A stretch of DNA of 12,086 nt, from contig DHOX01000068.1 in NCBI GenBank assembly GCA_002409785.1, positions 1-12,086 on the forward strand. Reading direction: 5' to 3'. The translations under genes were made by a program, and so were the position numbers. This DNA is from Prevotella sp. UBA5379 (GTDB lineage: Bacteria; Bacteroidota; Bacteroidia; Bacteroidales; Bacteroidaceae). Position 1 is the first letter of the stretch. Every line of letters starts with the position of its first letter. Positions 7,108-12,086 of this stretch are shown here, piece by piece. The notes below the pieces were generated by a model, which made no database searches, was not told the DNA's origin, and saw only the letters and a program-made list of their open reading frames with translations.

Positions 7108-8433
7108 ATGAAACAAATCCTGTTATCCTGTACATTTATGCTACTGACCGTTTTGTCAGTTTCGGCAAAAGAAAAGAAAGAGTTATGGCCTGACGGCACG
7201 CCTATGGAGGCTTGGTTTTCCGATACCACCAAGGTTGATGCAGGCCGACTCGGTACCCGTTATGTCATTACGGACTATGGGGTCAGGAGTGACAGTACGA
7301 TTATCCAGACCAGACAAATTCAGGCAGTGATTGATAAGGCTGCCCGGAATGGAGGAGGAGTAATTGTCATTCCTGAAGGCACCTTCCTCACGGGTTCCTT
7401 ATTCTTCCGTCAGGGGACGAATCTTTATCTGGAAAGAGGCGGAAAGTTGAAGGGCAGTGACCGGATCGTTAATTACCCTATTGTCAAGACCCGTATTGAG
7501 GGACAGACCTGTTCCTATTTTGCTGCCCTTATCAATGCAGATGGACTTAATGGTTTTACGATTGCCGGAGAGGGGACGATTGACGGGAATGGCTTCAATT
7601 ACTGGCAGGAATTCTGGATCCGCCGGCAGTGGAATCCGCAGTGTACGAATAAGGAAGCCTTACGTCCCCGGCTTGTCTATATCTCGAATTGTACGAATGT
7701 TACCCTTCAGGATGTCCGTCTGGTGAACAGCGCCTTCTGGACCAATCATCTCTATCGCAGTAATCATGTGCGCTATCTTCACTGCTATATCTATGCGCCG
7801 ACCTCCGGTCCGGTAAAAGCTCCCAGTTCGGATGCTATTGATGTTGATTTCTGCCATGATGTCCTGATCAATGGTTGTTACATGAATGTCAATGATGATG
7901 CCGTCGTCATGAAGGGCGGTAAAGGAACATGGGCGGACAAGGACAGTACAGACGGGCCGAACCGGAATATCCTGATCGAAAACTGTCATTACGGGACAGT
8001 CCATGGCTGTCTGACTTTGGGCAGTGAGAGTATAGAAGACCATAATGTTGTCCTCAGGCACTGCTATGCTGATCATGCACAACGTGTGTTATGGCTCAAG
8101 TTACGTCCGGATACTCCCCAGCAGTATGGCTATGTGACCGTGGATGGCTTTACCGGGAAGGCCGAAGATTTCCTGGTGGTGCGTCCCTGGAGCCAGTTCT
8201 TCAAACCTGAACGGCGCGACGATATGCCCTTGAGCCGTTGTCATCATATCGTGATGAAGAATATCCGGATCAACTGTAAGAATTTCTTTGATGTCAGCAC
8301 GAGCGATAAGTATCAGTTGGATCATTTTACCTTTGAGAATATTAATGTGACGGATGAAAAGAATGCCTTTGATCCGGATCTGATACCGAATTCAATCGTT
8401 AAGAAAGTGATTATCAACGGAAAGAAATTCTAA
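7108..8433 (+). CDS. secreted GH28-family pectin hydrolase with altered active-site motif
   Basis: A 441-residue glycoside hydrolase of family 28 with a Sec signal peptide (cleavage likely after SVSA, 17-20), so it is exported. A parallel beta-helix is expected; VITDYGVRSD (53-62) corresponds to the family's N-terminal DFGA-type motif. The catalytic acids are present: SSDAIDVD at 240-247 in place of NTD...D, NVNDD at 260-264, and HG at 299-300. The usual RIK appears to be replaced by WLK at 329-331 (in RVLWLKLR): Lys is kept but Arg is lost. In known polygalacturonases that Arg binds the substrate carboxylate, so specificity may differ from galacturonan, for example rhamnogalacturonan or a side chain; this is inference. 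It is first gene of a plus-strand operon with the esterase 62 bases downstream. It differs much from the GH28 at 272-1666, so it is not a recent duplicate. Confidence 0.9.
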   Translation: MKQILLSCTFMLLTVLSVSAKEKKELWPDGTPMEAWFSDTTKVDAGRLGTRYVITDYGVRSDSTIIQTRQIQAVIDKAARNGGGVIVIPEGTFLTGSLFFRQGTNLYLERGGKLKGSDRIVNYPIVKTRIEGQTCSYFAALINADGLNGFTIAGEGTIDGNGFNYWQEFWIRRQWNPQCTNKEALRPRLVYISNCTNVTLQDVRLVNSAFWTNHLYRSNHVRYLHCYIYAPTSGPVKAPSSDAIDVDFCHDVLINGCYMNVNDDAVVMKGGKGTWADKDSTDGPNRNILIENCHYGTVHGCLTLGSESIEDHNVVLRHCYADHAQRVLWLKLRPDTPQQYGYVTVDGFTGKAEDFLVVRPWSQFFKPERRDDMPLSRCHHIVMKNIRINCKNFFDVSTSDKYQLDHFTFENINVTDEKNAFDPDLIPNSIVKKVIINGKKF

Positions 8434-8444
8434 ATGGCAACAGA

Positions 8445-8469
8445 CTGATCCGTTTGGACTAAGGATCAG
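8445..8469 (+). other. intergenic stem-loop between GH28 and esterase
   Basis: CTGATCC (8445-8451) and GGATCAG (8463-8469) form a perfect 7-bp stem with an 11-base loop, just after the GH28 stop. There is no U tract, so it is more likely an mRNA-stabilising or processing hairpin than a terminator. Confidence 0.45.
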
Positions 8470-8495
8470 AATCGTGTCAATAATATATATAGGTA

Positions 8496-9890
8496 ATGAA
8501 GAAAAGAAATATCTTATCTGGTTTCCTGCTATTGATAGCATTGTCTTCTGCTGCCCAGACCGCACGGAAGTTTGTACTGAATATCACCCCTGACGGGGCT
8601 TCCTCTTTAACTTGCTATCTGCCCGCCCATCCTTCCGGAAGGGCTGTCGTGGATTGTCCGGGAGGAGGATACACGCATCTGGCAATCGACAATGAAGGGT
8701 ATCAATGGGCTGATTTCTTCAACCATCGGGGCATCAGTTATTTTGTCCTGAAATACCGTATGCCTCATGGTGATCGTACTCTTCCGATAAGTGATGCTGA
8801 ACAGGCGATGAAAATGGTGCGTGATTCTTCCGCCAGATGGCAGATTGATCCTTATGATGTGGGGATCATGGGGTTTTCTGCTGGCGGCCATCTTGCTTCA
8901 ACGCTCAGTACTCATGCCGGTTATGACGTACGTCCTGATTTCTCCATCCTTTTCTATCCAGTCATTACGATGGGGAAAGGCTGTCATCAGGGTTCAAGGG
9001 ACAATTTCCTGGGGGAATCACCGGACGAGCGATTGGTAGAGGATTTTTCCAACGATCGCCAGGTACGTGTCCATCAGACTCCTCCTGCGGTCGTCTTCCT
9101 GGCGAATGATGACGGGGGAGTGCCTCCTGTGCAGAACGGGGTGGCTTATTATTCGGCCATGCGGAACGCTGGCAACGATTGTGCCTTGTATGTCTATCCC
9201 ACTGGCGGACATGGTTTCGGATTCCGGACGACCTTTCCTTATCATGACCAGATGCTGGATGATCTGTCCTCCTGGCTCGCAACTCATCCTGTCCCTTATC
9301 GTGATGCTCTTCGTGTAGCCTGTATCGGCAATAGTATTACGGCAGGATTTGGCATTGATATGTCTTCTGAGAAAGGTTATCCTGCTGATCTGCAAAAGGA
9401 TCTGGGTGCCGGGTATCTCGTGAAGAACTTCGGGGTATCTGCGCGTACACTGCTGAATAAGGGTGATTTTCCTTATATGCGTGAGCGCCAGTGGAAGGAT
9501 GCCCTGGCTTTTCGCCCCCAGATAGTGATCATTGGCTTGGGAACGAATGATTCCAAGCCTGAGAACTGGCGTTATGGAAAGGATTTCAGGAAGGATATGC
9601 AACAGATGATTGATTCTTTGAAGATGCTTCCTTCACATCCTGTAATTTACCTGGCTACACCTATTCCTGCCTTTAAGCCGACATGGAATATCAATGACAG
9701 TGTAATCGTAAATGGTATCAATCCTGTTATCCGCACATTGGCTAAGAAAAACAAGTGCCGGTTGATGGATCTTCACACCGCTTATGGACCTTATGCCAAA
9801 CTTCAGCAGAAAGACGGAATTCATCCTACTGCCAAAGGTGCAGAAAAATTAGCAGAGCTTGTGATGGCAGTTCTGCAGGAAAAGCGTTGA
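8496..9890 (+). CDS. secreted two-domain carbohydrate esterase (alpha/beta-hydrolase + SGNH)
   Basis: A 464-residue exported protein (signal peptide about 1-20, ending SSAAQ) that joins two unrelated esterase folds. Domain 1 (about 25-265) is an alpha/beta-hydrolase: oxyanion-region CPGGGY at 54-59, nucleophile elbow GFSAGG at 126-131 with Ser128, an acid in ANDDGG (Asp205/206) and His239 in GGHGFG. Domain 2 (about 270-464) is an SGNH/GDSL hydrolase: block I IGNSITAG at 277-284 with Ser280, block II Gly313, block III GLGTND at 347-352 with Asn351, and block V DGIHP at 440-444 with Asp440 and His443. Both active sites look intact. Such folds remove acetyl (or other acyl) groups from plant cell-wall sugars. 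Next to a GH28 gene, pectin or rhamnogalacturonan deacetylation is the best guess, but xylan esterase activity cannot be excluded. The stop codon lies inside a hairpin. Confidence 0.9.
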   Translation: MKKRNILSGFLLLIALSSAAQTARKFVLNITPDGASSLTCYLPAHPSGRAVVDCPGGGYTHLAIDNEGYQWADFFNHRGISYFVLKYRMPHGDRTLPISDAEQAMKMVRDSSARWQIDPYDVGIMGFSAGGHLASTLSTHAGYDVRPDFSILFYPVITMGKGCHQGSRDNFLGESPDERLVEDFSNDRQVRVHQTPPAVVFLANDDGGVPPVQNGVAYYSAMRNAGNDCALYVYPTGGHGFGFRTTFPYHDQMLDDLSSWLATHPVPYRDALRVACIGNSITAGFGIDMSSEKGYPADLQKDLGAGYLVKNFGVSARTLLNKGDFPYMRERQWKDALAFRPQIVIIGLGTNDSKPENWRYGKDFRKDMQQMIDSLKMLPSHPVIYLATPIPAFKPTWNINDSVIVNGINPVIRTLAKKNKCRLMDLHTAYGPYAKLQQKDGIHPTAKGAEKLAELVMAVLQEKR

Positions 9891-9915
9891 TACTGATTTT
9901 TTGAATCAGTATCAA
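9887..9915 (+). other. 12-bp perfect hairpin spanning the esterase stop codon
   Basis: TTGATACTGATT (9887-9898) and AATCAGTATCAA (9904-9915) are exact inverted repeats with a 5-base loop. The esterase TGA (9888-9890) lies in the left arm. Only TTT follows, so on its own it is a poor terminator; it stands 6 bases before a real one. Confidence 0.7.
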
Positions 9916-9920
9916 TTTAC

Positions 9921-9955
9921 TCCTCCCGTCGAAATCATCGGCAGGGGGATTTTTT
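9921..9955 (+). terminator. rho-independent terminator of the GH28-esterase operon
   Basis: TCCTCCCGTCG (9921-9931) pairs with CGGCAGGGGGA (9939-9949) over 10 of 11 positions (two wobbles, one mismatch), with a 7-base loop, then TTTTTT (9950-9955). The U tract overlaps the stop codon of the convergent hydrolase gene, so the two operons end nose to nose. Confidence 0.85.
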
Positions 9956-10724
9956 ATTTGAAATACTTCATCTTTACTTCCGAAGGGACTCCCCGGAGGG
10001 CCTTCTCGATCGCTTCTGGTTTAGTCTTCCCCCAATTATAGGGATAAACTACTTTAGGGCGGATGAGCAGAACGGCTTCACGTAACTGTTTAAGGGTCAT
10101 TGTATAAGGTTGGTTACATGGAAGGAAGGCTATATCAATATGCTTCAGTTGCTTCATCTCCGGGATCAGTTCTGTATCTCCCGCAATGTAAACACGGAAA
10201 CCATTAAAGTCGATGACATAGCCGTTTCCTATTCCCTTCTGATGAATTTTCCGGTATTTCTTCGTGATATTATAGGCCGGGACGGCATATACCGTGATGC
10301 CATTCCCCAGGATGGCTTTCTGTCCATTTGAGATGTGCATTCCACGATGATAATAGCGGTTCCAACTGCTTACATCCATGAGAATCTGTGTCTTAGAGCC
10401 ATCGGTCAGTGCCAGAATCCCGGATTTGTCAAAGTGATCATCATGCTTGTGGGTTACGAGTATGTAATCGGCTTTCGGTTTATCGAAATATTCTACAATA
10501 GGGGGGACATTGCTGGCCACCGGGTCTATCTCAAATTCAAGACCATCATAGTTCATCTCAACTGAGGCGTGTTTGATGGGAGTGACAATCAGTTTCTTCC
10601 CATCTTTCATTATGTAAATATCTGCTCCTGAAGCAATCCTGTGACAGGCGTTTGTGAGAAAGACGGACAGGAATGCCAAAAGGATGAAGGATATTTGTTT
10701 CAGGCGGTGAAAATGGTCATTCAT
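9954..10724 (-). CDS. metallo-beta-lactamase-fold hydrolase, lipoprotein
   Basis: A 256-residue protein of the MBL-fold metal-dependent hydrolase type (Lactamase_B_2 / UPF0173-like). The metal-binding motif THKHDDHFD carries the HxHxDH signature, and a later AGDTE supplies the bridging Asp; a C-terminal VVYPYN may mark the last region of the fold. The start at 10724 is preferred over the longer frame from 10841. It gives a classical lipoprotein signal (basic MNDHFHRLKQ, hydrophobic core, LTNAC lipobox with Cys27), and a strong promoter lies inside the longer frame. It should sit as a lipoprotein facing the periplasm or outer membrane. The substrate is unknown; relatives hydrolyse phosphodiesters, acyl phosphates or lactones. 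It is transcribed alone, convergent with the esterase and divergent from susC. Confidence 0.88.
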   Translation of the reverse strand: MNDHFHRLKQISFILLAFLSVFLTNACHRIASGADIYIMKDGKKLIVTPIKHASVEMNYDGLEFEIDPVASNVPPIVEYFDKPKADYILVTHKHDDHFDKSGILALTDGSKTQILMDVSSWNRYYHRGMHISNGQKAILGNGITVYAVPAYNITKKYRKIHQKGIGNGYVIDFNGFRVYIAGDTELIPEMKQLKHIDIAFLPCNQPYTMTLKQLREAVLLIRPKVVYPYNWGKTKPEAIEKALRGVPSEVKMKYFK

Positions 10725-10783
10725 AATTATGAAAATTTTGTTGACTCTTGAGTTGTGGAAAGTCCTAGAGGAGATTCCCGTTA

Positions 10784-10814
10784 CAAAAATAGCTAAATAA
10801 TCGGTGGCCTCAAA
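10784..10814 (-). promoter_or_regulatory. Bacteroidetes-type promoter for the MBL-fold lipoprotein gene
   Basis: On the minus strand -33 TTTG (10814-10811), a 19-base spacer and -7 TATTTTTG (10791-10784) match the consensus in full. The predicted start near 10777 is downstream of the ATG at 10841 and about 53 bases before the ATG at 10724, which settles the start choice. Confidence 0.75.
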
Positions 10815-10903
10815 GAATGAATCGTTAAAAAAGTGCTTCAAAGGATCTGATTTGTATCGTTTCCTTCTCCTTTTAGCTTGAGAAAGATCTGAAAATACTT
10901 ACT

Positions 10904-10933
10904 TTTGAACAAAAAGAATAGTATTTGAACAAA
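10904..10933 (+). repeat. paired TTTGAACAAA repeats, candidate operator
   Basis: The decamer TTTGAACAAA occurs at 10904-10913 and 10924-10933, 20 bases start to start, about two helical turns. Each copy is itself near-palindromic (TTTG-nn-CAAA). They end 29 bases before a -7 box, roughly -72 to -43 from the predicted start, where an activator such as a hybrid two-component or AraC-type regulator commonly binds. The regulator is not in the window. Confidence 0.5.
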
Positions 10934-10962
10934 TTTATACGGTATGGTATTAGAAAGTTAAT

Positions 10963-10970
10963 TATTTTTG
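10963..10970 (+). promoter_or_regulatory. -7 promoter box upstream of the small ORF
   Basis: TATTTTTG followed by GC fits TAnnTTTG and predicts a start near 10976, 47 bases before the 28-codon ORF. No TTTG lies 19-21 bases upstream. Together with the paired repeats this suggests activator dependence. Confidence 0.5.
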
Positions 10971-11022
10971 CAGCGTTAAAGACTATTAATCTATCGTACA
11001 AGTAACTAAAAATTAAAACGTC

Positions 11023-11109
11023 ATGAAAACTTCACCTACAAAACAAACAAAAAATGCATCGATGTTGTATCTTAGATCCATCTCATGGTATCTGTTTCGG
11101 ATAAAATAG
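11023..11109 (+). CDS. possible 28-residue basic small protein or leader peptide
   Basis: ATG to TAG, 28 codons, too short for ordinary gene calling. The product has six Lys/Arg and no Asp or Glu. A polar N-terminal half (MKTSPTKQTK...) is followed by a hydrophobic-aromatic half with basic residues spaced through it (...LYLRSISWYLF...), which could form an amphipathic or membrane-binding helix. An A-rich stretch precedes the ATG, as is common for Bacteroidetes starts. A -7 box lies 47 bases upstream of it. Its last ten codons and stop are built into a set of stem-loops, which argues either for a leader peptide whose translation controls folding or for a non-coding RNA in which the frame is accidental. 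I do not recognise a family. Confidence 0.3.
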   Translation: MKTSPTKQTKNASMLYLRSISWYLFRIK

Positions 11110-11211
11110 AATTCATTTTATCCTGTTAAAATGGATTTCAGTAGAAGGACAATACCTGAGATGGAGGGAAAAGGACCATTCAGATCTGTTTATTGAGCAG
11201 AACCTCTGAAT
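11077..11211 (+). ncRNA. structured RNA region with alternative hairpins upstream of susC
   Basis: An outer stem joins 11077-11097 to 11147-11165: TCCATCTCA/TGAGATGGA, then GGTAT/ATACC, then TGT/ACA, with single-base bulges and two G-T pairs. Inside it, ATTTTATCC (11115-11123) can pair with GGATAAAAT (11099-11107), or the overlapping 11109-11120 can pair with 11127-11138 over 12 positions including wobbles. These two hairpins cannot both form. A separate stem-loop follows: ATTCAGATCTG (11178-11188) with CAGA-acc-TCTGAAT (11198-11211). The amount of pairing suggests a functional RNA: small RNA, attenuator or cis-regulatory leader. No known riboswitch class is recognised. Confidence 0.45.
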
Positions 11212-11223
11212 AGTCTGAGCAAA

Positions 11224-11257
11224 TGCTTAAAAGATTTCCCTTAAGTGCTAATTTTTT
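11224..11257 (+). terminator. weak terminator-like hairpin before the second susC promoter
   Basis: TGCTTAA (11224-11230) pairs with TTAAGTG (11241-11247) using two G-T wobbles around a 10-base loop, followed by CTAATTTTTTATT with six consecutive T. The stem is weak, but the site is apt: it would end a transcript begun at 10976 just before the next -7 box. Confidence 0.35.
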
Positions 11258-11259
11258 AT

Positions 11260-11267
11260 TATCTTTG
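11260..11267 (+). promoter_or_regulatory. -7 promoter box for susC
   Basis: TATCTTTG followed by CAC matches TAnnTTTG, with an imperfect -33 (TTTC, 11235-11238) 21 bases upstream. It predicts a start near 11274 and a leader of about 170 bases before the susC ATG. The A/T-rich leader 11274-11442 holds no convincing gene. Confidence 0.6.
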
Positions 11268-11365
11268 CACAACATATATAAAATTAAACAAACACTGTCC
11301 GCTCTCAACATGATTCCTTTTTGCCGATAACAGTCAAATAAAAAAACTAAAACAAATTCCGGAAT

Positions 11366-11388
11366 GACCTCTTGTCTGATGACAGGTC
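11366..11388 (+). other. stem-loop in the susC leader
   Basis: GACC (11366-11369) pairs with GGTC (11385-11388) and TGTC (11373-11376) with GACA (11381-11384), leaving a 3-base bulge and a TGAT loop. It sits 55 bases before the susC ATG and just after a TTCCGGAA palindrome. It is a modest structure with no clear role. Confidence 0.3.
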
Positions 11389-11442
11389 TGAAGGTAAAGT
11401 GAATCGTATAATAATTTTGATCAATAAATAATCAGTAAGTCT

Positions 11443-12086
11443 ATGAATTCAAGAAGTAGATTCAATTTCTATTTTCCTGTTCTGATAGCTTGTTTTGTAT
11501 TCGTATGTTGTTTTATGTGCAGTAGTCCAGCATACGCGCAAACACAGGATCAGATTACAGGTACAGTTGTCGATGATCACGGCGATCCGGTCATCGGCGC
11601 CACAATTTCTGTGAACGGGAAAGCCCGTTCAGTGACCGATTTGGACGGTGACTTTAAAGTTGTTGCCAAACCGGGGATGAAACTCACGGTCTCTTATATC
11701 GGATTCAAGCCGAAGACATTTACCGCCAAGGCAGGTGGGATGAGAATTTCCCTGGCCTCAGATGTCAATCAGATCCAGGAGGTACAGGTCGTGGGCTATG
11801 GTGTACAGAAAAAGGTAACCGTGACCGGTGCCGTCTCCAGTGTCTCTGGAAATGAGTTGGCGGAGACTCCTACAGGATCCATCAATAATATGCTCGCCGG
11901 TGCCGTGACCGGTCTTTCTTCGGTGCAGGTGAGTGGTGAGCCTGGTTCTGATGCTGCTACTTTGTATATTCGTGGCAAGGGGACCTTCAACTCGTCCGGC
12001 CAGGCTCCTTTGCTGCAGGTGGATGGCGTGGAGCGTTCCTTCAATGATCTCGATCCGAATGATATTGAAAGCATTACGGTCTTGAA
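11443..12086 (+). CDS. SusC-family TonB-dependent outer-membrane transporter, 5' part
   Basis: The first 214 residues of a transporter cut by the window edge; the complete family member has roughly 1000. Signal peptide with a long hydrophobic core ends at AYA (31-33). A carboxypeptidase-regulatory-like beta-sandwich domain follows (about 37-105, ITGTVVDDHGDPVIGATI... to a YIGF motif at 85-88), typical of SusC N-termini. The TonB-box/linker region EVQVVGYGVQKK (113-124) is next, and then the plug domain begins (VTGAVSSV, IRGKGTF, VDGVERSF, NDIESITVL). SusC proteins import oligosaccharides into the periplasm with a SusD lipoprotein lid, driven by TonB; susD should lie just beyond the edge. The ATG at 11443 is chosen because the signal peptide follows it directly. 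Nearby pectin enzymes make a pectic substrate plausible but unproven. Confidence 0.93.
   Translation, partial: MNSRSRFNFYFPVLIACFVFVCCFMCSSPAYAQTQDQITGTVVDDHGDPVIGATISVNGKARSVTDLDGDFKVVAKPGMKLTVSYIGFKPKTFTAKAGGMRISLASDVNQIQEVQVVGYGVQKKVTVTGAVSSVSGNELAETPTGSINNMLAGAVTGLSSVQVSGEPGSDAATLYIRGKGTFNSSGQAPLLQVDGVERSFNDLDPNDIESITVL

Noticed and set aside
9018..9602. 194-codon minus-strand ORF opposite the esterase, with similar ones at 7660-8082 and 8965-9282
   Set aside because: Shadows of an intact two-domain esterase and GH28; no independent start context or motif.
11310..11402. Very short ORFs in the susC leader (MIPFCR at 11310, MTSCLMTGLKVK at 11364)
   Set aside because: Six and twelve codons with no ribosome-binding signal and no link to the susC start; expected by chance.
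1..12086. CRISPR array, insertion sequence, transposase, phage or defence genes
   Set aside because: No regular direct-repeat array, transposase motif or terminal inverted repeats with target duplications were seen; all large frames are accounted for by housekeeping or polysaccharide-use genes.

Overview
The window looks like a chromosomal segment from a Bacteroidales bacterium, most likely Prevotellaceae (Prevotella/Segatella-like). The main reasons are a SusC-type TonB-dependent transporter at the right edge, a sppA-lpxK-punA-thiL cluster of the kind found in Bacteroidetes, secreted pectin-type glycoside hydrolases with Sec signals, and repeated promoter elements of the Bacteroidetes form TAnnTTTG, several exactly TACCTTTG. 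No genome comparison was possible, so genus-level placement is inference.

Left part (1-1945, all minus strand): tRNA-Ser(UGA) with a near-ideal promoter, a secreted GH28 pectinase, a rho-independent terminator, and tRNA-Phe(GAA) with its own -7 box. The first GH28 gene thus sits alone between two tRNA genes.

Centre (1946-6876, minus strand): a tight housekeeping operon read sppA -> lpxK -> punA -> thiL: signal peptide peptidase, lipid A 4'-kinase, purine nucleoside phosphorylase and thiamine-phosphate kinase. The lpxK frame runs 116 bases into punA. Divergent promoters between 6877 and 7107 separate this operon from the carbohydrate genes to its right.

Right part (7022-9955, plus strand): a second secreted GH28 enzyme followed by a secreted two-domain esterase (alpha/beta-hydrolase plus SGNH), ending in two tandem hairpins, the second a good intrinsic terminator. 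Together these look like a small pectin-degrading operon: the esterase would strip ester groups and the GH28 would cut the exposed galacturonan or rhamnogalacturonan. Convergent to it is a lipoprotein metallo-beta-lactamase-fold hydrolase (9954-10724, minus) with a strong promoter.

The 718-base gap from 10725 to 11442 is the least ordinary part. It holds the hydrolase promoter, a pair of TTTGAACAAA repeats 20 bases apart, a -7 box, a possible 28-codon basic ORF, overlapping hairpins that exclude one another, a second stem-loop, a weak terminator, a second -7 box, and then a 175-base leader before susC. This could be a separate small transcription unit (small RNA or small protein) or an attenuated leader controlling the susC operon. 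susC runs off the right edge; a susD partner and further polysaccharide-utilization genes are expected beyond it but cannot be seen. No CRISPR array, insertion sequence or phage gene was found.
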